DNA from: Peteryoungia desertarenae
Lineage (GTDB): Bacteria; Pseudomonadota; Alphaproteobacteria; Rhizobiales; Rhizobiaceae
NCBI RefSeq assembly: GCF_005860795.2
Contig: NZ_CP058351.1
Span: forward strand, 124,001-188,000
Direction of reading: 5' to 3'
DNA length: 64,000 nucleotides
A program made the translations under genes and the position numbers. Shown piece after piece: positions 44,134 to 52,781 of the stretch (its first letter is position 1; every line of letters starts with the position of its first letter). The notes under the pieces were generated by a model. The model ran no database searches, had not been told where the DNA came from, and saw only the letters and a program-made list of their open reading frames with translations.

Positions 44134-45075
44134 TCAATCCGGCGCTCTCTGATAGCGGTCGCTCTCAAGGTCTCTCATGATGTCGCCAATCCAGTCCAGC
44201 TTCGTGTTCTTCTCGTTTCGCCGGTGACGCACGAGCGATATGGTAAAGCGGCGGATTTCAAGTGGAGGCTCGCGGCAATCAAGGTCGAAGGAGGCTGAGA
44301 ATTGTCGGACCAGCGTTGCGGGGAGCGTTGCCACCAGATCGCTGGCGGCAAGTGTTGCCAGGGCTGGGAAAAATTGCGGGACGGCGCAAACGACATTGCG
44401 AGTCTTTCCAAGTCTCTCCAGCGATCGGTCCACAATGCCGGAAAGATCTCCGTTGGGTGAGACAACCAGATGGCGGGCAGTGAGGTATCGCCTGAGACTA
44501 AATCCTTCCTCAAAAAGGGGGTGACCACGTCTTGCCACGGTCAGGTATCGCTCCTCATTCAGCGGGGTGGCGAGGACGGTGGCTGGCAGATCCCAGAAGA
44601 AGCCAATGGCAAGATCAAGTTCGCCCGTCTCAAGGGCATCGAGCGCATCACGGCGACCAAGGGCCCGCGCTGCCAACTTCAGTCCCGGCGCTTCAGCCTG
44701 AATGCGGGCAACCAGTTGCGGAATCAGTACGGCCATCTCGCTGTCATAGGCGCCGAGCCTCAGCACGCCGGATGCGCTTGCCGGATCGAATAACTCGGGC
44801 GATGCGAGGGCGCCGTTGAGCGCATCAACCGCCTTTCTGATCTGCGGCTCCAGCCGAATGGCGACGGCGGTGGGCTCCATGCCATGCGGCTTCCTGAGGA
44901 ATAATGCGTCGCCGAACGTATCCCGGAGCCGCTTCAGGGCGTGGCTGATCGACGATTGCGTCAGGCCCATGCGGTCGGCGACCAACACCGCCTTGCGGTC
45001 GCGCATCAGGTTGAGAAAGACCAGCAGGACGGTAAGGTCCAGTCTCCTCAGTTTTATTTCATCGATATCTGACAT
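44134..45075 (-). CDS. LysR-family regulator
   Basis: A 313-residue activator-type protein with the N-terminal winged HTH (RRLDLTVLLVFLNLMRDRKA, then GLTQSSISHALKRLRDTFGD). Its effector domain carries GVLRLGAYDSEMAVLIPQLV and ELDLAIGFFWDLP. It is divergent from the 45150 operon; only 74 bp lie between starts. The inverted repeat TGAA-N11-TTCA (45075-45093) overlaps its own start codon and is a candidate LysR box. Confidence 0.9.
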   Translation of the reverse strand: MSDIDEIKLRRLDLTVLLVFLNLMRDRKAVLVADRMGLTQSSISHALKRLRDTFGDALFLRKPHGMEPTAVAIRLEPQIRKAVDALNGALASPELFDPASASGVLRLGAYDSEMAVLIPQLVARIQAEAPGLKLAARALGRRDALDALETGELDLAIGFFWDLPATVLATPLNEERYLTVARRGHPLFEEGFSLRRYLTARHLVVSPNGDLSGIVDRSLERLGKTRNVVCAVPQFFPALATLAASDLVATLPATLVRQFSASFDLDCREPPLEIRRFTISLVRHRRNEKNTKLDWIGDIMRDLESDRYQRAPD

Positions 45076-45149
45076 GAACCATATTCGTTTTCATTCAATG
45101 TCACGCCGCTTTAACACTGACCTCCAAGACAGGCAAGTGGAGCCATGGC

Positions 45150-45800
45150 ATGCGTATCGCAATCATTGGAAAAGGGAATGTCGGCAGCGCCATCGCGTAC
45201 GGCCTGAAGGGCAAGCGCCATTCGGTGACGCTTGGCGTGCGCAACCCGCAGGCCGCCGCGACGCAGGAATTGGCCGTTGCAGCCGGTGCCAGGACAGCCA
45301 GTCCACAAGACGCTGCGGCCGCGGCGGACATCGTCATCCTGGCCCTGCCATGGGCGGCGGCCGAAACGGCCGTAAAGGCACTGGGTGACCTGTCAGGCAA
45401 GATTGTCATCGACTGTACGAACCCGCTCGGCATGGTCGATGGTTCGCTTGGCCTGACCGTCGGCCATTCGAATTCGGGCGGCGAAATCGTCCAGGGCTGG
45501 TTGCCCTCTTCCCACGTGGTGAAGACCCTCAATCAGGTTGGCGCGGAGGTTATGGCGGACAAGTCCGGCCTTCCGCTGCGACCAGTCATGTTCATGGCAG
45601 GCAATGACGATATTGCCAAGACGCAGGTTGCGGCCCTGCTGACAGACCTTGGCTTCGAGGCTTTCGATGCGGGCGACATCACCAGGGCGCGCATTCTCGA
45701 ACCCTATGCCCTGGTCTGGATCAATCAGGCCCTCTTGCGCGGCAAGGGGCGAAACTGGGCCTTTGCCGCCGTTTCCCGAAAGGAGAATCAAGATGGGTGA
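45150..45800 (+). CDS. NADP oxidoreductase, F420-dependent-type (NAD(P)-binding)
   Basis: A 216-residue Rossmann-fold protein: IIGKGNVGSAIAYGLKGKRH binds the nucleotide and VIDCTNPLGMVDGSLGLTVG follows. Similar to archaeal F420H2:NADP oxidoreductases; in proteobacteria these relatives probably use NADP(H) with another partner. First gene of a tight operon; the next gene overlaps its stop by 8 bp. Confidence 0.85.
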   Translation: MRIAIIGKGNVGSAIAYGLKGKRHSVTLGVRNPQAAATQELAVAAGARTASPQDAAAAADIVILALPWAAAETAVKALGDLSGKIVIDCTNPLGMVDGSLGLTVGHSNSGGEIVQGWLPSSHVVKTLNQVGAEVMADKSGLPLRPVMFMAGNDDIAKTQVAALLTDLGFEAFDAGDITRARILEPYALVWINQALLRGKGRNWAFAAVSRKENQDG

Positions 45801-46170
45801 CAGGCTTGAAGGTGCATGCCATTGCGGCAGTATCCGGCTTGCACTGCCGCGTTCTGCAGCGGGCGTTCTCGCCTGCCATTGCCTGGACTGCCGCAAGATG
45901 CACGGAAACTACAATGCGTTCATCGCTTCACCAATTGAGGACGTGACACTCGAAGGCGATGAAGCGTTGGTCTGGTACCAGTCTTCGAATAGTTCGCGCC
46001 GCGCCTTTTGCAGAACATGCGGAAGTCGAGTCCTGAAGGAAGTCACACCGGCAGGACGATGGCTGATCTCTGCTGGCCTGATCGACGGTTCTACAGGCAA
46101 ACACATCATTAAGAACCTCTGGGAGCAATCGAAGCCGGACTGGTACGACCTGCCACCGGTAACGGCATGA
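45793..46170 (+). CDS. GFA/CENP-V-family protein
   Basis: A 125-residue zinc protein of the glutathione-dependent formaldehyde-activating fold. Cysteines at 9, 11 (GACHCGS), 28, 30, 33 (ACHCLDCRK) and 73, 76 (FCRTCGSR) supply the two zinc sites. The start at 45793 overlaps the previous gene; the frame upstream is a shadow. Members bind glutathione-aldehyde adducts or are of unknown role. Confidence 0.85.
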   Translation: MGDRLEGACHCGSIRLALPRSAAGVLACHCLDCRKMHGNYNAFIASPIEDVTLEGDEALVWYQSSNSSRRAFCRTCGSRVLKEVTPAGRWLISAGLIDGSTGKHIIKNLWEQSKPDWYDLPPVTA

Positions 46171-46667
46171 GCGATCCCGTCACCATTGTTCTGCGCCGCA
46201 AGGTCAAGCCTGGCCGCGAAGCCGACTATGAGGCCTGGCTCAAACGACTGACCGAAGGTGCGGCCAGCCGGTTTTCTGGTTATCTCGGCGCGGAATTCCA
46301 TCGGCCCGGCGCGAATGGTGCCTATCGCAGCGTGTTCCGGTTTGACAGCATCGACCGTCTCGATGCCTTTGAGCGCTCCGATTTCCGCATGCAAATGTTG
46401 AACGAAGCCGAGCCGCTGTTTGACGCGGATGCCGCCTGGGAGCGCATGACCGGCCTGGAATTCTGGTTCGATCCGCCAGCGGATACGAAAGTGCCGCAGC
46501 CATCACCGCATCGCATGGCGCTTGGCCCCTTCATGACCGGTTGGCCAATTGCACTCCGCGTGCTCGTCACCGTGACAATCCAGGTCGGACTGATGACCTA
46601 CGTCATCATGCCGCGTCTGACACCGATGATCACCCGCTTCATCGACCCCAAGACCAAGACACTCTAG
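46167..46667 (+). CDS. ABM-domain protein with C-terminal membrane helix
   Basis: A 166-residue protein: an antibiotic-biosynthesis-monooxygenase-type ferredoxin-like domain (about 5-100, TIVLRRKVKPGREADYEAWL), then one hydrophobic helix (ALRVLVTVTIQVGLMTYVIM). The architecture suggests a membrane-tethered enzyme or quinone-modifying protein. It overlaps the GFA gene by 4 bp. Confidence 0.82.
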   Translation: MSDPVTIVLRRKVKPGREADYEAWLKRLTEGAASRFSGYLGAEFHRPGANGAYRSVFRFDSIDRLDAFERSDFRMQMLNEAEPLFDADAAWERMTGLEFWFDPPADTKVPQPSPHRMALGPFMTGWPIALRVLVTVTIQVGLMTYVIMPRLTPMITRFIDPKTKTL

Positions 46668-46679
46668 AAAGGAAACACC

Positions 46680-47417
46680 ATGACTGCTGCCATTGACACT
46701 TACGGCAAGAAGAAAGTTCTGATGATCGCTGCCAATCCGGGCACATCGCCAACCACCGGCTGGCCGATCGGCTTCTGGTGGGCGGAACTGACCCACCCCT
46801 ATTGGGTCTTCACGGAAGCCGGCTATGAGGTCGATATCATATCGCCCAAGGGCGGCGACCTGCAGGCCGACGGCTTCTCCGATCCGGAAGATCAATCGGG
46901 CTACTCCGCCCATGATCTGATCTCGCTCGGCTTCAAGAAGTCCGCAACCCATTCGGCAAAGCTGAAGGGCACCAAATCCATCGCCGAGGTCAGCCTTGAC
47001 GGCTACGACGCGATCTTCCTCGCCGGCGGTCAATCGCCGATGGTGACCATGATCGACGATGCCGACCTGCATGCCTTTGTCGCCAAGGCTTATGAAGCAG
47101 GCAAGATTGTCGCCATCGTCTGCCACGGCACCTGTGTGCTCCTGAAGACAACGCTCTCCAACGGCGACCTGCTCGTGAAGGGCAAGACCTGGACTGGCTT
47201 TGCCAATTCCGAGGAAGCCTATGCCGATGCCTTTGTCGGCCAGAAGATCCAGCCCTTCTGGATTGAGGAGGAGGCGAAAAAGATCGAGGGCACGAACTTC
47301 ATCGTCGATTCCATGTTCAAGCCCTTCGCCATCCGCGACGGAAACCTGATCACCGGCCAGCAGCAATATTCCGGCGGCGCGGCGGCGCAACTCGTCGTCG
47401 AGACGCTTGGCCGCTGA
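46680..47417 (+). CDS. DJ-1/PfpI-family protein (Hsp31-like)
   Basis: A 245-residue class I glutamine-amidotransferase-like protein. The nucleophile elbow is AIVCHGTCVLL with Cys148. It carries TGWPIGFWWAELTHPYWVFT near the start and IFLAGGQSPMVTMIDD before the elbow, as in Hsp31/glyoxalase III-type members. It probably detoxifies methylglyoxal or repairs glycated proteins. It lies 12 bp after the ABM gene. Confidence 0.88.
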   Translation: MTAAIDTYGKKKVLMIAANPGTSPTTGWPIGFWWAELTHPYWVFTEAGYEVDIISPKGGDLQADGFSDPEDQSGYSAHDLISLGFKKSATHSAKLKGTKSIAEVSLDGYDAIFLAGGQSPMVTMIDDADLHAFVAKAYEAGKIVAIVCHGTCVLLKTTLSNGDLLVKGKTWTGFANSEEAYADAFVGQKIQPFWIEEEAKKIEGTNFIVDSMFKPFAIRDGNLITGQQQYSGGAAAQLVVETLGR

Positions 47418-47440
47418 ACCGGACCCGAAGGGTACATCCC

Positions 47441-48586
47441 ATGACCGACAAGCCCGCGCACCTGCTGTCCGTCGCCCATGCCGAAGGCCGCAAGACGACG
47501 TGGTTCGAACTGTTCTTCGACCTCGTTTTCGTGACGGCGGTGGCGGGCTTGGCCTCCCGTTTCGGCGAACACTACACTCTCGCCGGCGCCGTCGAATTCG
47601 CCTTCCTGTTTCTCGTGTTGTGGTGGCTCTGGCTCGGACATACCTTCCACGCCACCCGGTTCGACGAGGACAGGCTTCATCAGCGCCTGACCGGTTTAGC
47701 CCAGATGCTGGCCATGGTAATTGTCGCCTATGGCACAGGAGACGCCTTTGGCGAACGGGTTAGAGCCTTCGCGCTCGGCATCGCTGCCTTCAAGGCCCTG
47801 CTTGCCATGTCCTACCTGTCTCAATCGCATCGGGCGGGTCTGGACCGCCTCGTAAAGTTGTACGCCGCGATTTACAGTCTGCAGGCGCTCGCCTGGACAA
47901 GCTCCGTACTTGTCGATCCCGACACACGCCTCATGCTCTGGATTGCAGCTTTCGCGCTCGATGTCGTGTCGCCCTTTATCGTGGCAAAGGAAACATGGCG
48001 CGCACCGCCGCATCCCGAACACCTGCCGGAGCGTTTCGGCCTGTTTACGATCATCCTGCTTGGAGAGAGCTTTGCCTCTGCCGCGCATGGCCTTGATCAT
48101 GCAGGGCACCTTACCGGTGAGGGGTTGGCGGTAGCAGCTTGCGGCACGGCACTCGCCTTCCTGTTCTGGACCGGCTATTTCCATCGCGCCCGCGGTTCCT
48201 CCGAACGGCATGTGGCTGATGCGGCTTCGGGCCAGAAACTGCGCCTGTGGGCCTATGGCCATATCCCGCTTTATCTCGGAATCGCCGGCATGGCGGCAGG
48301 CACGCTGTTCATGGCCCACCACACCCATCCGCATGGCGCCGAGCCGTGGCTCTATAGTGGGGCGGCTGCCATGGCGATGTTCGGCGTCACACTGGTGGCG
48401 GTCGCTTCGCGACCTGGCGATGCAAAGCCTGGTTCTGCGCGGCCCTATATCGCCATCGCCCTGCTGACGGCGTTCGGTGGCGGCATCGGTCTGATTGGCG
48501 GCGCTCCAATCATGGCGCTGGCGATCCTACTGTTAGCCTGCCTTCAGGTTTTCGTTTCCGTGCGGGCCGCAAACAGAATGGAATAG
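47441..48586 (+). CDS. Low-temperature-requirement A (LtrA) family membrane protein
   Basis: A 381-residue protein with about ten hydrophobic helices. The LtrA start (TTWFELFFDLVFVTAVAGLA), the FLVLWWLWLGHTFHATRFD segment and the FGLFTIILLGESF motif are present. Function of the family is poorly known. Last gene of the LysR-linked operon, 23 bp after the DJ-1 gene. Confidence 0.85.
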   Translation: MTDKPAHLLSVAHAEGRKTTWFELFFDLVFVTAVAGLASRFGEHYTLAGAVEFAFLFLVLWWLWLGHTFHATRFDEDRLHQRLTGLAQMLAMVIVAYGTGDAFGERVRAFALGIAAFKALLAMSYLSQSHRAGLDRLVKLYAAIYSLQALAWTSSVLVDPDTRLMLWIAAFALDVVSPFIVAKETWRAPPHPEHLPERFGLFTIILLGESFASAAHGLDHAGHLTGEGLAVAACGTALAFLFWTGYFHRARGSSERHVADAASGQKLRLWAYGHIPLYLGIAGMAAGTLFMAHHTHPHGAEPWLYSGAAAMAMFGVTLVAVASRPGDAKPGSARPYIAIALLTAFGGGIGLIGGAPIMALAILLLACLQVFVSVRAANRME

Positions 48587-48880
48587 GCAGCAGGCCGCAG
48601 ACAATCGCTTGAAGAGCGGATTTCTTCGTTGAGAACACCCGGCTACCATACTCAATGACAGTGTTTTCAGGCCCCCTTGTATCAAGGCTGGCCGTTCCCA
48701 GCGGCCCGGCTCCGCCAATTGTCTTTGCAATGCTCCCCGCTATCGATCGCTTATGAAGACAGGGGTCCCTGAAAGGGCTGCCATTCGCTCCAATTGAACT
48801 AGGTCCATAAAGTGTGGAGATCGGACCTCTGCCGAGCAGGAACCAGTTGGCCGGCAATGCGGAACCTGGCCAACCTTGTT
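48587..48880. other. Intergenic 300 bp
   Basis: No gene supported. It contains GGTCC-N16-GGACC-type repeats near 48811-48836 but no clear insertion-sequence end or terminator. Confidence 0.35.
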
Positions 48881-49693
48881 TCAACCGCTCATTAACGTCT
48901 TGATGCCGCCGATGAAGGTTCCATCATCCTGGCTCTTTCGCGCGTCCAACAAACGGTCGGCATCTTCTCCTGCGCGGAAACGCAAACGATCTCCTTCCTC
49001 ATGCGCGGCATCCCAAATAACCTGCGCGACTATTTCAGGCGCGGAAGGATTTGAAGCCAATTTGCCGAACAGGCGTCCCATAGCCTCGGCAGTCGGTGCA
49101 TAGTCCGAAAGGTCTTCATCAATTGCGAAATCGAAAGACCGGCCGCCGAAGTTCGTCTTGATCATGCCGGGTTCGACAATGCGCACCCGAATGCCAAGCG
49201 GTTCGAGCTCGTAGTGCAGGGCCTCGGACAGGCCTTCGACTGCGAACTTGGTGCCGTGGTACAGGGTGCCGAGGGGAAAGGTGATCTGACCGCCTATGGA
49301 AGAGATATTGATGACCGTACCGGAACGATTCTTGCGCATATGGGGCAGAACGGCCTTGGTCACTTCAAGAAGCCCGACAACATTGGTGTCGAACTGCCGC
49401 CGGATACGCTCCATCGTGAACGCCTCAAGCGCACCGTAAGCGCCGTAGCCCGCGTTGTTAAGCAGCACGTCGATCTTACCGAACCTCTCAATGCCCGCCG
49501 CCACCGCCGCCGGGATTGAGACCGCATCTGTTACATCCAGCCGCGTCACCAGCACATTGTCCAGATTGGCAAGCGCGCTGTCTTCGGACGGAGCACGCAT
49601 CGTGGCGATGACGTTCCAACCGTTTGCCTGAAAGTGCCGCGCCGTTGCCAGGCCGATGCCCGAAGAGGCCCCTGTGATCAAAATGGTTTTCAT
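48881..49693 (-). CDS. SDR-family oxidoreductase 1
   Basis: A 270-residue classical short-chain dehydrogenase. The cofactor motif is ITGASSGIGLATA, the NNAG segment LLNNAGYGAYG, the Ser lies in INISSIGG and the active site is Tyr-x-x-x-Lys in LYHGTKFAVEG. It follows SDR 2 on the same strand with a 10-bp gap, and both are divergent from an AraC regulator. Substrate unknown. Confidence 0.88.
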   Translation of the reverse strand: MKTILITGASSGIGLATARHFQANGWNVIATMRAPSEDSALANLDNVLVTRLDVTDAVSIPAAVAAGIERFGKIDVLLNNAGYGAYGALEAFTMERIRRQFDTNVVGLLEVTKAVLPHMRKNRSGTVINISSIGGQITFPLGTLYHGTKFAVEGLSEALHYELEPLGIRVRIVEPGMIKTNFGGRSFDFAIDEDLSDYAPTAEAMGRLFGKLASNPSAPEIVAQVIWDAAHEEGDRLRFRAGEDADRLLDARKSQDDGTFIGGIKTLMSG

Positions 49694-49703
49694 CTATGCC
49701 TCC

Positions 49704-50573
49704 TCAAGCATTCAAATCGAGCATCTGCTCGATGCCGAAATTGGTGAAGACGTTCCGCGTGACGCCGTGGAGCACATCGTTGTAGCGCTCGATCTCAGGG
49801 CCGACGCCGACATAGTCGACGACGGTGCGAAAAGGCTTCTTCCCAAAGGGCAGATCCAGGAGTGCGACGATTGCTTCCGCAATGCGCTCCGGACGCTGCT
49901 CGGGCGTCGCCGCGAGCATCCCGGCCAACCCGGCGCTGGAGATCGCCGGCACTCCGGCGAAGTCACCATACTCGGTCTCGCGTGCAGGATCGTTCGGAGC
50001 GACCATACCATCAAAGAAAGCGGTGGGCATCGCGCCGGGCTCGATCAGGCAGGACTCGATACCGAACCCGGAAAGCTCCGTCCGATAGCATTCGACCATG
50101 GCTTCCAGTGCCCATTTCGATGCCGAATAGGTGCCGTAGAAGGGCGTTGCAATCCGCCCGATCAAACTCGAAGTATAGAGAATGGTGCCACGCCCCTGCG
50201 CCCGCAGATGCGGCAACGCCGCCCGCATGACCCGTTGAACGCCCATGACATTGACGTCGAATACCCGTGCCATGTCCTCGGGAGACATCAGTTCCTGGAT
50301 ACCATAGGAGCCAATGCCGGCATTGTTGAACAGGATATCGAGCCCGCCGAGCTGCGAGATGGCATCAGATACGCCGCGCTCGGTGCTGGCCGAGTCGGTC
50401 ACGTCCAATTCGACGATCTTAGCGCCCGCTGATTCGAGTTCTGCGACTGTCGCGGCATTTTTTCCGCTGCGACTACGGACGCTTCCGGCGACGACGTTGC
50501 CCCTTGCCAGGAGAGCCAGGGCCGTGGGCTTGCCAAAGCCACCTGCAATACCTGTAATGAGAACATTTTTCAT
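49704..50573 (-). CDS. SDR-family oxidoreductase 2
   Basis: A 289-residue short-chain dehydrogenase with the cofactor motif TGIAGGFGKPTAL, the NNAG segment LFNNAGIGSYG, the Ser in YTSSLIGRIA and Tyr-x-x-x-Lys in YSASKWALEAM. First gene of the two-gene operon. It is only moderately similar to SDR 1, so this is not a recent duplication. Divergent from the AraC regulator, with 162 bp between starts. Confidence 0.88.
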   Translation of the reverse strand: MKNVLITGIAGGFGKPTALALLARGNVVAGSVRSRSGKNAATVAELESAGAKIVELDVTDSASTERGVSDAISQLGGLDILFNNAGIGSYGIQELMSPEDMARVFDVNVMGVQRVMRAALPHLRAQGRGTILYTSSLIGRIATPFYGTYSASKWALEAMVECYRTELSGFGIESCLIEPGAMPTAFFDGMVAPNDPARETEYGDFAGVPAISSAGLAGMLAATPEQRPERIAEAIVALLDLPFGKKPFRTVVDYVGVGPEIERYNDVLHGVTRNVFTNFGIEQMLDLNA

Positions 50574-50735
50574 CTCTGCGATCCCTTCGTATCGATAGGG
50601 ACACGATACTCAGTGACGCCGTGGCAATCTTTACGATTTATCCGATTTTCTTGCACAATCCTCTATCTGTGAGGATTTTTCTAAATTTGCATTCGTCGCC
50701 ATGCTATGCATCGCAGCAGACCAACGGAGATTTCC

Positions 50736-51626
50736 ATGACGCAGGAAGCACTTCTGAACCAAGTGTCGTCCTTGCTGGATAAGTCAGGGTTACGTCAGGG
50801 TGCGTTGTTTCATGAGGTTAGCGGCATTCACCTCCTGCGCCACGAGGCTCCCACCAGCCAAAATGCAACCGTCTACAGTCCATTGCTTTGCCTCATCCTA
50901 CAGGGAGCCAAGGACGTGGGGACCAATGCGAAGACGATAACCGTGCGCGCCGGCCAGTCGCTGATCGTCAGCCATACCTTGCCGGTTGTCTCGCGGATTA
51001 CCGAAGCAGCGCCGGATTTGCCCTACGTTGCCCTTGTCTTCCCGCTTGACCTCGACCTGCTCCGCTCGCTGGCGCCGGCTGCATTACCCGCCTCGGGCGC
51101 CCGACCTTCGGAGCCGTTTTCGATTCATTTGTGCAACACCGATGATCAGATCGAGGACGCCATTCGTCGCTATCTCAGGCATTGTGAAACGAACCTGGAG
51201 CGACGACTGCTGGCCCCGATCACCGTCCGAGAAATCCACGCCCGATTGCTGATTGGACCGCACGGGGAGACACTACATAAGCTGCTGTGGCATGAGAGCG
51301 CGGCTAGTCGCATTTTTCAGGCCACGCAGGAGATACAAACGAATCTCGCCAGGACCATCGTCGTCAAGGAACTGGCCCGAGATGTCGGAATGAGCAGTTC
51401 GGCATTTTTCGAGCAATTCAAGGCAGTGACTGGTACATCTCCGCTGCAATATCAGAAGGACCTGCGCCTGCTCCGGGCGCGGGATGCGCTTAAGACTTCC
51501 AGTGCGAAAGTGTCGGAAATCGCATTCGGTGTTGGATACGAAAGCTCGGCACAATTTTCGAGGGAATACCTACGAAAATTTGGACGATCGCCAAGACAAG
51601 AGCGTGAATTCGTTGGGTTTGAGTGA
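50736..51626 (+). CDS. AraC-family regulator (AraC_N type)
   Basis: A 296-residue regulator with the AraC_N sensor domain (about 20-170, YSPLLCLILQGAKDVGTNAK and DLPYVALVFPLDLDLL). The C-terminal HTH pair covers about 195-290 (TIVVKELARDVGMSSSAFFE, TSPLQYQKDLRLLRARDAL and FGVGYESSAQFSREYLRKFG). The start at 50736 (MTQEALLNQ) has GGAGAT upstream. Regulators of this type usually control a divergent oxidoreductase, here the two SDR genes. Confidence 0.9.
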   Translation: MTQEALLNQVSSLLDKSGLRQGALFHEVSGIHLLRHEAPTSQNATVYSPLLCLILQGAKDVGTNAKTITVRAGQSLIVSHTLPVVSRITEAAPDLPYVALVFPLDLDLLRSLAPAALPASGARPSEPFSIHLCNTDDQIEDAIRRYLRHCETNLERRLLAPITVREIHARLLIGPHGETLHKLLWHESAASRIFQATQEIQTNLARTIVVKELARDVGMSSSAFFEQFKAVTGTSPLQYQKDLRLLRARDALKTSSAKVSEIAFGVGYESSAQFSREYLRKFGRSPRQEREFVGFE

Positions 51627-51789
51627 AACACCTCCAGGTCCAGCTTGCAATTTGCCGTCGAGGGTGTGTCATACGGTATCAATACGACGCAATCTCCGCT
51701 TTGGTAACATTCATTCGCAAAACACCTCGCCTTTTCCTGCCGTGGAGAGTTTCGGGCGCCTGCAGGCGCAAGAGAACCCCTGGAGATCG

Positions 51790-52400
51790 CCACGACCGGC
51801 TGTCTTTGGCGCATGCCGCCGAAGGGTTACCCGCCCCACTCGACCGTCCAGCACAATGTCCATGAATGGCGGGTACCGTCGCCTGGTCAGGCATCAATCA
51901 TCATCCCCTGATGGAGGCCTGGGAGCGGGAACGCGGAAAGCAAGTCTGACAGCTGGTTTGATTGTCAGGCAGAGCGTGGAAACCACGGAAAGCTGCGGCG
52001 CGCGGCGCTGGGATGCCTGGTAAAGCCAAAGGCGGCAAGCGCCAGATCATCCTCGATACACCCGGCAAGATGGTCGGCCTCATGGCGCACAATGCCGGCA
52101 TCGAGGATCGTGACGGTGCCCCGGTCTCCTGAAAACCGCATGCCAATGCTGGTCCTGTTCGCTGCATGTCTTTACCGATGCTGGTTGCGCTCGCGACAAA
52201 AGACAGCGACGGCTGAAGAAGATCGGGCGGTGGACGATCGAGATCACAACGCATCCACAAAAGGTCGAAGGCTTCGAGGTGCTGCTTGCGCCGTTGGCTC
52301 GTCGAGCTGACCTTCGCAAGGCATCGGTCGATGCAGAAGATTGCGAACGGACGCCGAGAAGTCAAACGCCGCGCCAGAGGCGTCGATCATCACCACCCGG
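51790..52400 (+). pseudogene. IS5-family transposase remnant with several frameshifts
   Basis: Pieces in different forward frames: PPKGYPPHSTVQHNVHEW, then ASLTAGLIVRQSVETTES, GGKRQIILDTPGKMVGLMAH, VFTDAGCARDKRQRRLKKIG, RWTIEI and LRRWLVELTFA. They fall in the order expected for an IS5-type transposase. The catalytic DSQSV segment is degraded (VRQSV). Ends could not be placed. Confidence 0.65.
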
Positions 52401-52781
52401 CGGCCTGCAGGGTTTGGATGGTGTACGAGGATCTTTGCGCCCGACGCGTCAAAACGCAGCAGAATGGGAGCAGTGCCCGGTTCAACTTGATCATCGTTGA
52501 ATACACGATTGGGTGAACGCAATGGCAAAAATCGCGCAGTTGGCACTCATACTCTTGGTGAGAAAACGTTCAAAACGGCCTCGTACCCCTCAGAACTTGT
52601 AGGGATTGCAATAAATCTAGGGGAATGAAGGTTGTTGTTCTGTTAATTTGCAGCAAGGACTTAAACTGTATGTATGTTAAGCGTATAAATACGTACGTCT
52701 TTTATTTAAATACATATTTAATGCGCGGCTTCCATTTTCCTTCTTGAAAAAATCCTACTACCACTCGATGAGGTCATACTC
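52401..52781. promoter_or_regulatory. A/T-rich upstream region of the chemotaxis receptor gene
   Basis: The last 150 bp are markedly A/T-rich (around TATGTTAAGCGTATAAATAC), unlike the surrounding coding DNA, and probably hold the receptor promoter. No gene is supported. Confidence 0.4.

Noticed and set aside
52244..52546. Minus-strand 100-codon frame over the IS5 remnant
   Set aside because: The plus strand carries recognisable IS5 transposase pieces, so this is a shadow frame.
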